DNA of 64,000 nt from Candidatus Lutacidiplasma silvani (GTDB lineage: Archaea > Thermoplasmatota > Thermoplasmata > Lutacidiplasmatales > UBA184), in contig JAKIVZ010000003.1 in assembly GCA_022750295.1 (NCBI GenBank), forward strand, positions 62,001 through 126,000, read 5' to 3'. Below are positions 1-8,350 of this stretch, in pieces. Under the pieces are notes generated by a model. It saw only the letters and a program-made list of their open reading frames with translations. It was not told where the DNA came from and made no database searches. How positions within the stretch are numbered: position 1 is the stretch's first letter; every line of letters begins with the position of its first letter. The position numbers were made by a program, and so were the translations under genes.

Positions 1-1115
1 TTCTCCTCGTCCCGGTGGTCGCGGCGGCCGGCGGGCCGGGGCCGCTCCCCCCCCTGTCGCAGTGGCGGAACATCTCGCTCGTCAACATCCACGAGTACCC
101 GGCCCCCCGGGCGTACGCCGTCACCGCGTTCGATGCGTACGACGGCGTGGCGGTCGTCGTCGGGGGGCTCCTCGCCGACGGGCAGCCGTCGAACCAATCG
201 TGGATCCAGGACGACGGGGGATGGGAGAACGCGACCGTCTTCTTCGTCGGGCATGCGCCGTTCCTCTCCCACGCGGCGATGGCGCTCGACGTCGCCGACG
301 ACCTCGACGTGATGGTCGGCGGCCTCGGGCCCGGGAACGCCCCGAGCAACCTCACGTACGTCGAGCAGAACTTCAACTGGACGAACGCGACCCCGACGGC
401 CGGTTTCCCCCCGCCCGCCGGGGACTCCGGCGTGATCGCGACCGACCCGGGGACCGGGGGCGCCGTCTGGGTCCCGGGCGCGGGCGTTGCCGGCGCGGGC
501 CACACCGTGTGGCTCTTCCTCCACCGGCACTGGTCGACGGTCGCCGCCCCGGGGGGCCCGTCGGTCGACCTTGCCGGGGCCGCCTTCTTCGAGGACCCCC
601 GGAGCGACACCGCGGTCCTCTACACGATCAACGCGAGCGGTGGTCCCCCGACGACCTGGCAGTACCGGAGCGGGAACTGGACGCTCGAGGCGACCGGCGG
701 CCTCCCGTCGATGCTCGCGCCGGCGATGACGTACGACGCGACGATCGGCGACGTCCTTCTCGCCGGCCCCGTCGGGGGGTCGACCGACCTCTACGCGTTC
801 GCGAACGGCACGTGGGAGAACCTGACCACGATCGCCGGGCCGGGCCCCTCGGCTCGCCTGGGGGCGGTCCTCCTGTTCGACCCGTCGGTCGACCAGGTCG
901 TCTTCTACGGCGGCGCCCCCGCGAACGGCCCCGACGGCGCGCCCCCGCTGGGCGACACCTGGCAGTGGGGCGTCCTCGTCCCGCCCCCGAACCCGACGGT
1001 CACGGTCTCCCCCGTCCCCCCGCTCGACTGGCTCTTGGCCGCGGTCCTCCTCGCGGCGCCGCCGCTCGCCGTGCTCGCGACCCGCCGGGGACCGGGTCCC
1101 CCGGCCGTTCCGTAG
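1..1115 (+). CDS. kelch-like surface protein, N-terminus cut by window edge
   Basis: The frame is open to the left edge. Residues around a GTG at 15 (LLVPVVAAAG) read like the end of a signal peptide, so the true start probably lies outside the window. The remaining ~365 residues hold spaced blade-like units of kelch type (for example AVTAFDAYDGVAVVVGG, and a last blade ending GDTWQW), many N-x-S/T sequons, and a C-terminal membrane segment (LLAAVLLAAPPLAVLAT) with a short Arg-containing tail. This is the layout of an N-glycosylated, C-terminally anchored archaeal surface beta-propeller. The ligand is unknown. It converges on the next gene with 3 bp between stop codons. Confidence 0.75.
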   Translation, partial: LLVPVVAAAGGPGPLPPLSQWRNISLVNIHEYPAPRAYAVTAFDAYDGVAVVVGGLLADGQPSNQSWIQDDGGWENATVFFVGHAPFLSHAAMALDVADDLDVMVGGLGPGNAPSNLTYVEQNFNWTNATPTAGFPPPAGDSGVIATDPGTGGAVWVPGAGVAGAGHTVWLFLHRHWSTVAAPGGPSVDLAGAAFFEDPRSDTAVLYTINASGGPPTTWQYRSGNWTLEATGGLPSMLAPAMTYDATIGDVLLAGPVGGSTDLYAFANGTWENLTTIAGPGPSARLGAVLLFDPSVDQVVFYGGAPANGPDGAPPLGDTWQWGVLVPPPNPTVTVSPVPPLDWLLAAVLLAAPPLAVLATRRGPGPPAVP

Positions 1116-1118
1116 CGC

Positions 1119-2738
1119 CTACGACCCGAGGAACGTGGTCGCCGGCGCGAACACGACGACGACCGCGAGCGCGGAGACGGTGACCGCGAGCACCGAGGCG
1201 GCGATCCGCCAGCCCGTGGGGGCGTCGAACGCCTCGAACAGGGCCCGGCGCGCCGACGAACCCGCCGGGAGCCGGGTCTGGAGCGAGGCGGACGCCTCCC
1301 GGGTCGCCGCCCAGAACAGGCCGAGCGGGACGCCGGTCATCGCCGCGCCGAGGACCGCTCCGACCGCCGCCCCGGCTCCGAGGGCCAGCGACACGGCCAC
1401 CACGACCCCGGCGGGAGCGATCGCGACGGCCCACCGAACCCGCCGGTCCGGGACGACCCCCGGGGGAGGGCGGCCAGCGGAGGCGACGACGAACGGGACG
1501 AGGGCGCCGAGGACGAGGCCGACGAGGATCCCCGGGACCCCGAGGGTGAGGTTCGCATCGACGACCTCGGCGGGGACCCCGGTGATCGAGGGGACGACGG
1601 CGGCGAGCGCGAAGACCGTGGTGAGCGGGGCCCACGTCATCGCGACCGTGTCGAACGCTTCCGGGATGTGCCGCGGTCCTCCGCCCGGCCCGGTTCCGAC
1701 CTGGAGCCCCCCGAGCCCGAGCGCGGCCCCGGTCGCGCCGACCCCGGCGAGGAGCAGCCCGAACGTCCCGTCGGGCGCGAAGGTGAGGATGGCGGCGACG
1801 GCGATGAGGGCGGAGCCGGCGATCGCGAGGATCATGACCCCCACCGCCTGGAGCCCGTTCGCGATCGACCCGATTGCGCCGAGGGCGACGCCGGCCCGCC
1901 CGATCGCGTCGGCCTGGCCCTTCTCGTACACCCCGAACCGCAGCGCGTAGAGCGTCGTCCCGGCCCCGAGCCAGCCGGCGGTCACGGCGAGCGCGATCCC
2001 GAGGTTCCAGTACCACGTCACGACCGCGACGACGGCGATCCCGGCGGCGGCGATCCCCGCCGCCGCCACGCCCCAGTGGTACGGGCCGTGGATCCGGTCG
2101 ACCGCGACGCCGATGGCCCCCGCGACCGTGGCCACGGCCCCGAACGCGAGCGGCATCAGGAGCGCGTCGGGCACGATCGACCGGAACACGGCCGCGGTGG
2201 GGACGAACGCCGTCGCGACCGCGAGGGTCGTGACGAATCCCACGAACCGGAGCCGGACGTTGAATCGGGACTCCGGCTCCCCGAGCAGGAGGACGAGCGC
2301 GGCGCCCGCGGCGACGCCGAAGAGCCCGGCGGGCCCCGAGCCGGTCAGCAAGAGCACCGCCAGGAGGGCGAGGAGCGCCACGCCCGCCGCGCCGACTCCG
2401 CACCAGCTGCGGTCCGCGCGCAACTCCGATTCCGTGAGGCCCGGACCCTCCAGTTCGTAGCGCGGTTCGAGGACGACGACGAGGGCCGCGGCGACGAGGC
2501 CGATCGCGAGCCCCTGGTCGAACGGAACCCCGCGTCCCGCCCCGCCCTTCCAGCCGCCGATGACCAGGGCGAGGACGGCGACGACGCCCGCGGGAACGAG
2601 GGCGAGCGCGGCGGCCCGGAACCGGAGCGCCTCGTCCCGACGCGCGGGGTGGGCCAGACGCAGTGCGAGGGCGCCGCCGATCGCGCCCGCCCCGACGACG
2701 GCGACCAGCCCCTCGATCCCGGCGAAATCGCCCGTCAT
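1119..2738 (-). CDS. degenerate membrane-pyrophosphatase-like polytopic protein
   Basis: About 540 residues, almost entirely hydrophobic helices (around 14-16). The order of segments in the C-terminal half follows membrane-bound proton/sodium pyrophosphatases: a helix-rich stretch ending in QADAIGRAGVALGAIGSIA (family: a TDALDAVGNTTAAIGKG-like helix), then GILVGLVLGALVPFV (family: a VLLGLFIGGLLPFLF-like helix), then GAVLGAAMTGVPLGLF. The last conserved block, where true enzymes carry GDTVGDPFKDT, reads EAFDAPTGWRI here, and no DVGADLVGK-type motif is seen. It is therefore probably a catalytically dead relative, function unknown. The GTG at 2765 gives a longer form; the ATG at 2738 is preferred because a TATA-like box lies near 2776. 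Homology is by eye. Confidence 0.6.
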   Translation of the reverse strand: MTGDFAGIEGLVAVVGAGAIGGALALRLAHPARRDEALRFRAAALALVPAGVVAVLALVIGGWKGGAGRGVPFDQGLAIGLVAAALVVVLEPRYELEGPGLTESELRADRSWCGVGAAGVALLALLAVLLLTGSGPAGLFGVAAGAALVLLLGEPESRFNVRLRFVGFVTTLAVATAFVPTAAVFRSIVPDALLMPLAFGAVATVAGAIGVAVDRIHGPYHWGVAAAGIAAAGIAVVAVVTWYWNLGIALAVTAGWLGAGTTLYALRFGVYEKGQADAIGRAGVALGAIGSIANGLQAVGVMILAIAGSALIAVAAILTFAPDGTFGLLLAGVGATGAALGLGGLQVGTGPGGGPRHIPEAFDTVAMTWAPLTTVFALAAVVPSITGVPAEVVDANLTLGVPGILVGLVLGALVPFVVASAGRPPPGVVPDRRVRWAVAIAPAGVVVAVSLALGAGAAVGAVLGAAMTGVPLGLFWAATREASASLQTRLPAGSSARRALFEAFDAPTGWRIAASVLAVTVSALAVVVVFAPATTFLGS

Positions 2739-2825
2739 CCGGTCGTCCGCCCCGACGAGGGACACCGCGCACGATAGACGCTTCGTTGGTTCGGCGGGGT
2801 CGGAGGCCGGGGTCCGGTCACGGTC

Positions 2826-3626
2826 CTACGGTTCCCGTAACGTCGCGAGGAGAACGTCCCGGATCGCCGTCGCGCGGCGTTCGTCCTCGAAGTACGTTCG
2901 CTGGATCGACGACCACCGGGAGGTGGTGGTTGTCCATGGCCGGCCGTAGTCGACGTCCCAAAGGACCAGGGGTTCGGGCTCGGCGAGGCCGACCGTCAGC
3001 CGCCGCTCGCCGGCGAGGGCGGATCGGAACGTCGCTTCGGCGAGGTCCCCCGCGGCGACCGACCGGACCCCCGCGACGAGCTTGCGGACCATCCCCCAGA
3101 CGAACGAACGCGCCGTGACCTCGAGCCGGAAGCCGCGGGATGCCGCGGTGACGTCGAACCGGTCGACGATCCGGATCGCCGGTCGGTCGGACGGGATTCC
3201 GCGCCCGAACGACCGCACGTCGATCCGCCCGACCACGGCCGAGGCCGCGGACCGGTACTCCGCGAGGGTCCCGACCGGTTCGACCTCGGCATACCGGTAC
3301 GTCCGGGAGCGGGCGGCCCGGGGTCGGAACGATTCATCGACCGCGACGGCCGCGGAGAAGAACACCTCCGGCCGAACCGCGTTCAGCGCGCGGAGCAACG
3401 AAGCGGCCGGCCGAGGCGAGGTGACCGTCACGGCGTTCCCGCGCGCGCTCACCCCGCGGTCGGTTCGGCTGGCGACGTCGATCCGGGCGGCGTCGGCGCT
3501 TTCCGCGAGTCGGAACCGCTCGATGCCGGCCCGGAGCTCCCCCTCGATCGTGCAGCGCCCCGGCTGCCGGGCCCAGCCGTGGAACGGCCGGCCGTCGTAG
3601 CCGAACCGGAGAAGCCAACGGGTCGT
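2826..3626 (-). CDS. truA: tRNA pseudouridine synthase A (TruA), start codon unclear
   Basis: TruA isomerises uridines 38-40 in the tRNA anticodon stem-loop to pseudouridine. Visible family motifs are FGYDGRPFHGWARQPG at the N-terminus, ASRTDRGVSARGNAV carrying the catalytic Asp of the RTDxGV motif, RTYRYAEVE, and the C-terminal SFVWGMVRKLVAGV. Length (~265 aa) is normal. The problem is the start: between the upstream gene's stop (3649) and the first conserved residues there is no ATG, GTG or TTG in frame. An ACG at 3624-3626 is the only near-cognate codon in a sensible place and is used here provisionally. Going further upstream would mean overlapping the previous gene by over 200 bases in an arginine-rich frame, which is unlikely. 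Confidence 0.85.
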   Translation of the reverse strand, partial: TTRWLLRFGYDGRPFHGWARQPGRCTIEGELRAGIERFRLAESADAARIDVASRTDRGVSARGNAVTVTSPRPAASLLRALNAVRPEVFFSAAVAVDESFRPRAARSRTYRYAEVEPVGTLAEYRSAASAVVGRIDVRSFGRGIPSDRPAIRIVDRFDVTAASRGFRLEVTARSFVWGMVRKLVAGVRSVAAGDLAEATFRSALAGERRLTVGLAEPEPLVLWDVDYGRPWTTTTSRWSSIQRTYFEDERRATAIRDVLLATLREP

Positions 3627-3648
3627 AGCGGGCCGACGGACGCCGTCC

Positions 3649-4296
3649 CTAAGACGGCTTGGCCCGGCCCTTCTTCTTGGGGGCGGGGGCCGGTGTCGGG
3701 GGCGCCGGGGCCGTTTCGGCCGCGGGAGCGGCCGGCGGCGTCTCGCCGGGCGGGCTCGCCGGGCGCTCGAGGAGGCGTCGGAACGTCTCGAAGTGGGGGA
3801 TGAACCGGTCGGCCCTCCGTCGTTCCTCGAGCTCGCCGAGGGAGATCTCGAGGAGCGCCTTCGACCGGGGGTCCCCCTCCCGGGCCTTGACAAGATAGAC
3901 GCAGAGAAGCTGGTACTGGGGGAGGATGTACGCGTCGGTCCGGGGCGTGCTCATGTCGCCCTTCCGGGGCCGGTAGACCTTCTCGAGCGGGACCTTCTCG
4001 GCCACCGCCCGCCGGTGGGAGAACCCGAAGTACTTTCCCGGACCGACGACCCGCGTCACCTCCCGCACCGAGCCGTTGAACGCGTTCTGCAACCGGTCGG
4101 ACTCGTGCCACAGCCACAGCCCGAAGCCGAAGTCGCCCTCCTGGTAGGTCTCCCAAGCGCGCCCGTAGAGCACGGTCTCCTTCGCCTCCTCCGGAAGCGT
4201 CGGGTCGAGCTCGCTCCGCCAGTCGGAGACGAGGACGTCGACGCGCATCGTCGGGGAGAACGTCTTGAACGGCGGAACGCCGCCCGGCTCGGCCAT
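3649..4296 (-). CDS. conserved-looking protein of unknown function
   Basis: A 215-residue soluble protein starting MAEPGGVPPFKTF (an internal ATG at 4248 is an alternative). Residues 15-160 are mixed charged and aromatic, with distinctive runs such as FGFGLWLWHESDRLQ and GKYFGFSHRR; the last ~45 residues are a Pro/Ala/Lys-rich disordered tail ending KKKGRAKPS, which could contact nucleic acid. I do not recognise the family. It lies in a tight minus-strand run, 25 bp after the amidohydrolase gene and just before truA, suggesting co-transcription. Composition and codon use match its neighbours. Confidence 0.7.
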   Translation of the reverse strand: MAEPGGVPPFKTFSPTMRVDVLVSDWRSELDPTLPEEAKETVLYGRAWETYQEGDFGFGLWLWHESDRLQNAFNGSVREVTRVVGPGKYFGFSHRRAVAEKVPLEKVYRPRKGDMSTPRTDAYILPQYQLLCVYLVKAREGDPRSKALLEISLGELEERRRADRFIPHFETFRRLLERPASPPGETPPAAPAAETAPAPPTPAPAPKKKGRAKPS

Positions 4297-4321
4297 CGGC
4301 GGCCCGGACGGCCAAGGGCAC

Positions 4322-5863
4322 TTATCGTTCGCCGGAGCCCGGGCCGGCGGTCTGGGTGCCGTCCCGCCAGACCCGCCGGACGCGGCTCGACCCGGCGGAG
4401 GCGAGGGTGGGGAGGTCGGTCCCATGGCACTCAACGAGGTCGGCGACCCCGCCGACCTCGAGCGACCCGAGCCCGGGCCACCCCAGGACCGGTCCGGCGT
4501 TCTCCGTGTACATCCGGAGCGCCGACACGGCGTCGAGGGACTCGGGGGCCCGAGTCGCCCTCGGCGCGACCGCGGCGGCGATCCCCGCCCACGGGTCGAG
4601 CGATTCCACCGGCGCATCGCTGGAGGCGGCCGGAGCGTGGCCGTGCGCGAGGTACGTCCGAAACGGGTACGTCCAGCGGGCGCGCCGGGGGCCGAGTCGT
4701 TCGACGATCCACGCATCGCTCGGGACGAACCGCGGTTGGACCACGAGGTGGGGTCGAACCGCGTCGAGTCGCGCGAGAAGGTCCGGCGGGGCGAGGGAGG
4801 CGTGCTCGAGGCGGGGCCGGACCGTCGGCCGGAGCTTCGCGAACACCGCGAGCGTCGTCGCGAGCGCCCGGTCGCCGATCGCGTGGACCGCGAGGCCCGC
4901 CCCGAGCCCCTCGGCCTCGGACGCGATCTCCGTGAGCTCGTCCCGGGAGAGGAGCGGGAACCCGGATTCGTCCGCCCGGTCGCGATACGGCCGGCGGAGC
5001 CACGCGGTCCGGGGACCGAACGCCCCGTCGCCGACGACCTTCAGACCGGCGAGACGGCTCGACGGGGTCGCCAGACGACGCCGGAGTCGGGGAAACTGGG
5101 CCCGCGCGTCGGCCCGCAGGTAGGCGACCAGCCGGACCGGGGGTCGACGGCGCCCGCGAACGAGACGGCCGAGCTCCTCGACCTCGGACGGGGAGGCGCT
5201 CATGGGAGCGAGGGTCGTCAGTCCCAGGGACGCCGCCCGGGCGAAAAGTTCCGGGAGGCCGAGACGCGAGTGGGCGAACGCCCGGTCGGCCCACGGCCGC
5301 AGCGGGCGGAGCGCGTTGTCGAACAGGAGGCCGTTCGGTCGTCGGTCCGGGGTGCGCCCGATCCGCCCCCCCGGCGGATCGGGCGTGGCCTCCCCGATGC
5401 CGACCTCGTCGAGGACCGTGGCGCTGACGAGCGCGGCATGCCGACAGGCCCGGGTCAGGACCGTGGGCCGGTCCCCGACCCACCGTTCGACGTCGCGTGC
5501 GGTGGGGTAGCGACCGTCCCGGAGGCGGTCCTGGTCCCACCCGGCCCCGACGACCGGCCCATCGGGGTGGACGACGGCCCACGCGCGAACCCGACGGCCG
5601 AGTTCGCCGATCGACCGGCTGCCGGTCAGGTCCACGCCCGCGAGGTCGCGCGCGATCTCCAGGACGTGCAGGTGGGCGTCCGTGAGGCCCGGGGTGACGA
5701 TCCGGCCCCCGAGGTCGACCCGTTCCGTCCCGGTCGCGACGGACCGACGGACGGTCCGGAGGGCTCCGGCGGCCACCACGCGCCCTTCCTCGGCGGCGAC
5801 CGCTTCGACGAACCGGCGGCCGGTGAAGATCCGGCCGTTCGACCAGAGCGTTCCCGCCGACAT
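4322..5863 (-). CDS. amidohydrolase, YtcJ/AepA type
   Basis: A 513-residue metal-dependent hydrolase of the amidohydrolase superfamily (YtcJ-like branch). The N-terminal small beta domain (SNGRIFTG to GGRIVTPGL) leads into TDAHLHV with the HxH metal ligands at about residues 64 and 66. Further on are GDGAFGPRTAWL, the LEHASLAP histidine, VHAIGDRA (typical second-metal region) and ASSDAPVESLDPW with the catalytic Asp. The C-terminal strand region returns to the small domain (VGGVADLVE). No signal peptide, so cytoplasmic. The substrate cannot be read from sequence; members act on N-acyl or imide bonds. It follows the PKD surface protein gene by 19 bp and probably shares its transcript. Confidence 0.85.
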   Translation of the reverse strand: MSAGTLWSNGRIFTGRRFVEAVAAEEGRVVAAGALRTVRRSVATGTERVDLGGRIVTPGLTDAHLHVLEIARDLAGVDLTGSRSIGELGRRVRAWAVVHPDGPVVGAGWDQDRLRDGRYPTARDVERWVGDRPTVLTRACRHAALVSATVLDEVGIGEATPDPPGGRIGRTPDRRPNGLLFDNALRPLRPWADRAFAHSRLGLPELFARAASLGLTTLAPMSASPSEVEELGRLVRGRRRPPVRLVAYLRADARAQFPRLRRRLATPSSRLAGLKVVGDGAFGPRTAWLRRPYRDRADESGFPLLSRDELTEIASEAEGLGAGLAVHAIGDRALATTLAVFAKLRPTVRPRLEHASLAPPDLLARLDAVRPHLVVQPRFVPSDAWIVERLGPRRARWTYPFRTYLAHGHAPAASSDAPVESLDPWAGIAAAVAPRATRAPESLDAVSALRMYTENAGPVLGWPGLGSLEVGGVADLVECHGTDLPTLASAGSSRVRRVWRDGTQTAGPGSGER

Positions 5864-5882
5864 CGATCCCGAGGGGCCGCCT

Positions 5883-8291
5883 CTACGGCTCGGCCGGGGG
5901 CGTGCCGGTCGGAGGAGGCGATTCGGCCGGGGGGACCCCGACCGGGGCCGGACGCTGCCGGTACCGGACGAGGAGCGCCGTCGCCGCGGCGGCCACGATG
6001 ATGAGGGCGCTCAGGACCACCGGGTTGAGGAGGAATCCGGTCAGGAGGGAAACCGAGGGACCGATCGTCAGGTTGAGGGTCCGGGCCGCCGAGCCGCCGG
6101 CGCTGTCGTTCCACCAGGCGATGACGGTGTACGTTCCCGCGGAGGTGTACGAGTGCGTTCCATTGTGCCCGGTTCCGGACGAGCCGTCCCCGTAGGTCCA
6201 GACGAAGGACGCACCGCCGACCCCCCCGGTGGTCGCGGGAACGAACGTGACCGTGGTCCCCGCGGTCGGAAGGGAAGGGGTGGTCGCGACGCCGGTGATC
6301 ACGGGGGTGGCGGCGACGGAGACGTTCAAGGTGCCCGGGGCGGTGAACCCTCCGGCGTCGGCGACGGTCACCGAGACCGTTCGGACCACCGGCCCGGTGG
6401 TGAAGCTGTGGATGGGACCCGGACCGAACCCGGAGTCTCCGTCGCCGAATTGCCAGGTGAAGTTGTCCGGTGCGGTCCCGCCAACGACGTTCGCGAGCAG
6501 CGTCGTCGAGACGCCCGCGTCGGCGACGGCCCGACCCCCGACCGAGAACTCCGGGACAATCGTCACGGTCGGGTCCGGGGCGACGGTGACGTTCGTAACC
6601 GCCGAGCCGTGGAGGCCGAGCGCGTCGACGAGACTCGCGGTCACCGTGACGTTCCCGGGTAGGGAGAATGTGCGCGCAACGGAGGCGCCGTACTCGACCG
6701 AACCACTCCCGAACGACCACGTGACATTGTACGGCGTCGTTCCCGTCCCCTCGACGGGGGCGGCGGTGAACACGTCCCGGACCCCGACGTCGACTCCGGG
6801 GTAGCTCACGGTGATCGTGGCGGACGGGCCGCCGTGGACGAACAGCTGCAGGGAGTGGATGTTCGCCGACCCGTTCGGGTCGGTGAGGCCGATCGTGGCG
6901 TTGTAGACCCCGGCGGCCGCGAAGACGTGGACGCCATTCCCTGACGAGGCGACGTCCGACGTGCCATCGCCCCACAGGAACCGGAACGTCGGGTCGACCG
7001 ACGCGACGGCGCTGGCGTTCAGGTACACCGACCGCCCCACTTCCTGGGGCGCGGGAGCGACTGCGACGTTGAGGTCCGGGAGGGCCGCGTAGACGAACGT
7101 CGCGTTCGTGGGCGCCCCGGAACCGGTCGCGCCCCCGAGCGAGATCGGGTCGGCCCCCGAGGTGTTCGAGGGAACGGCGGCCCCGACGAGCCCGGGCCCC
7201 GACCCGAAGAGAGGGCCGGTCCAGTTGCACGAGGACCCGGATCCCGAGCAGACGAGGGCGAACGTCGAGGTCGAGGGGACGCCGCCCGGCGTCGCCGATC
7301 CCCCGCTGAGGAGCAGCTCCTGGCGGGCGGGATCCCACGTGAGGGATCCGAGCGCGCGGGCCGGGGGCGCGACGCCTCCGATCGAAGCGGTGGCGTTCGA
7401 CCATCCGCTCGCATTGTAGAGCCAAGTGTCCGATTGGGTGCAGTCGCTGCGCCCGCACTCGCCGGTGCCGCCGAACAGGACGTTCGCCCGGAGCACTGGG
7501 TCGTACGCCATCGCGGCGCCAAACCGCGCGGAGGGTCCGGAGATGTTCAGCGCGGCCCAAGTAGAGAGGTTCGCATCGAACTCCCAGCTCTCCCCCTCGA
7601 AGGTCGTGCAACTGGGGGTGGAAACGCACCCCCCGAAGAGAAGGGAGACGTTGGCCGCCGGGTCGTACGCGAGGCTCCCGTGGCTGAGCGCGGGCACGCA
7701 GTCGGAGGGGCCCCGGTCGCACTGGCTCGTGCTGTTGTGCCATCCGTCCGTACGGAACACCCAGGTATCGTTCCCGAGGACGTCGGAGCCCCCCGGTCCG
7801 GGTTCGGCGCCGCCGAACACGAGGACCGACCCGTTGGCGCTCTCCGGAGGGGTGGGCTCGAAGAACTCGCTCATCGCACCGGCCCGGGGCGGGGGAGCGA
7901 GCGATAGACCCGCGGAATCGTTCCGCCACGTGCCGTTTTGGAGAAGCCACGTCCCGTTCCCTGTGCAGCCAGCGTCCTGGCAGCCGCCGAACCAGACGAA
8001 CTCCTGCAGGTTCCCGTCGTCCACCATGACGGCCCCGACGGCGGCCGGGGGAAGGTTGCCGAACTGCTCCGGAGTAACGTTCTGCCAGTCGATGGCCGCT
8101 GCGGCCGGCACCTGCCGAGGGGCGACCCCGGCACGGCACGCGTCGCACGGCACACCGGTAGTCAACGCGGCCGGCCCCGGAGCTCCGGTCCCCAGGCTCC
8201 CGAGTCCAAATGGAAGGGCAAGCAGAATCGCAAGGAGGACGACCGCCCAGCGACGGAGCGGCGTCGATCGAACCAGGTGGGCGGCGGCCAT
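5883..8291 (-). CDS. secreted kelch/PKD-repeat surface protein with C-terminal anchor
   Basis: An 802-residue extracellular protein. Residues 1-40 are a signal peptide (basic start, then VVLLAILLALPFGLG). The N-terminal half carries kelch-like blades, each with an xxxYDPxxxxxxLFGG core (AMAYDPVLRANVLFGG is one) and extra cysteine pairs. The second half holds about four PKD-like beta-sandwich domains with the W.FGDG signature (FRFLWGDGTSD, FTWQFGDGDSG, FVWTYGDGSSG). One C-terminal membrane helix (VVLSALIIVAAAATALLV) and a Pro-rich cytosolic tail follow. Sequons are frequent, pointing to N-glycosylation. Likely adhesion or surface-layer role; ligand unknown. A TATA-like box at 8316-8321 suits a leaderless start at 8291. 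Confidence 0.85.
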   Translation of the reverse strand: MAAAHLVRSTPLRRWAVVLLAILLALPFGLGSLGTGAPGPAALTTGVPCDACRAGVAPRQVPAAAAIDWQNVTPEQFGNLPPAAVGAVMVDDGNLQEFVWFGGCQDAGCTGNGTWLLQNGTWRNDSAGLSLAPPPRAGAMSEFFEPTPPESANGSVLVFGGAEPGPGGSDVLGNDTWVFRTDGWHNSTSQCDRGPSDCVPALSHGSLAYDPAANVSLLFGGCVSTPSCTTFEGESWEFDANLSTWAALNISGPSARFGAAMAYDPVLRANVLFGGTGECGRSDCTQSDTWLYNASGWSNATASIGGVAPPARALGSLTWDPARQELLLSGGSATPGGVPSTSTFALVCSGSGSSCNWTGPLFGSGPGLVGAAVPSNTSGADPISLGGATGSGAPTNATFVYAALPDLNVAVAPAPQEVGRSVYLNASAVASVDPTFRFLWGDGTSDVASSGNGVHVFAAAGVYNATIGLTDPNGSANIHSLQLFVHGGPSATITVSYPGVDVGVRDVFTAAPVEGTGTTPYNVTWSFGSGSVEYGASVARTFSLPGNVTVTASLVDALGLHGSAVTNVTVAPDPTVTIVPEFSVGGRAVADAGVSTTLLANVVGGTAPDNFTWQFGDGDSGFGPGPIHSFTTGPVVRTVSVTVADAGGFTAPGTLNVSVAATPVITGVATTPSLPTAGTTVTFVPATTGGVGGASFVWTYGDGSSGTGHNGTHSYTSAGTYTVIAWWNDSAGGSAARTLNLTIGPSVSLLTGFLLNPVVLSALIIVAAAATALLVRYRQRPAPVGVPPAESPPPTGTPPAEP

Positions 8292-8315
8292 CCGCCGGCG
8301 GAGCGGACGGCCGCC

Positions 8316-8321
8316 TTAAAT
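8316..8321 (-). promoter_or_regulatory. TATA-like box for the PKD surface protein gene
   Basis: TTAAAT on the plus strand (ATTTAA on the minus strand), centred about 26 bp upstream of the ATG at 8291, the expected distance for a leaderless archaeal transcript. Confidence 0.5.
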
Positions 8322-8350
8322 GGGTACGGCGGGGCAGTCCGAGCGCGCGC

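Noticed and set aside
3627..3893. Extension of truA upstream to an ATG at 3893
   Set aside because: Would overlap the previous gene by over 200 bases with Arg/Pro-rich residues unlike any TruA N-terminus.
5626..8148. An 840-codon minus-strand frame overlapping the PKD surface protein and amidohydrolase genes
   Set aside because: Arg/Gly/Pro-rich translation typical of a GC-rich shadow frame; the other frame has clear PKD domains and signal peptide.
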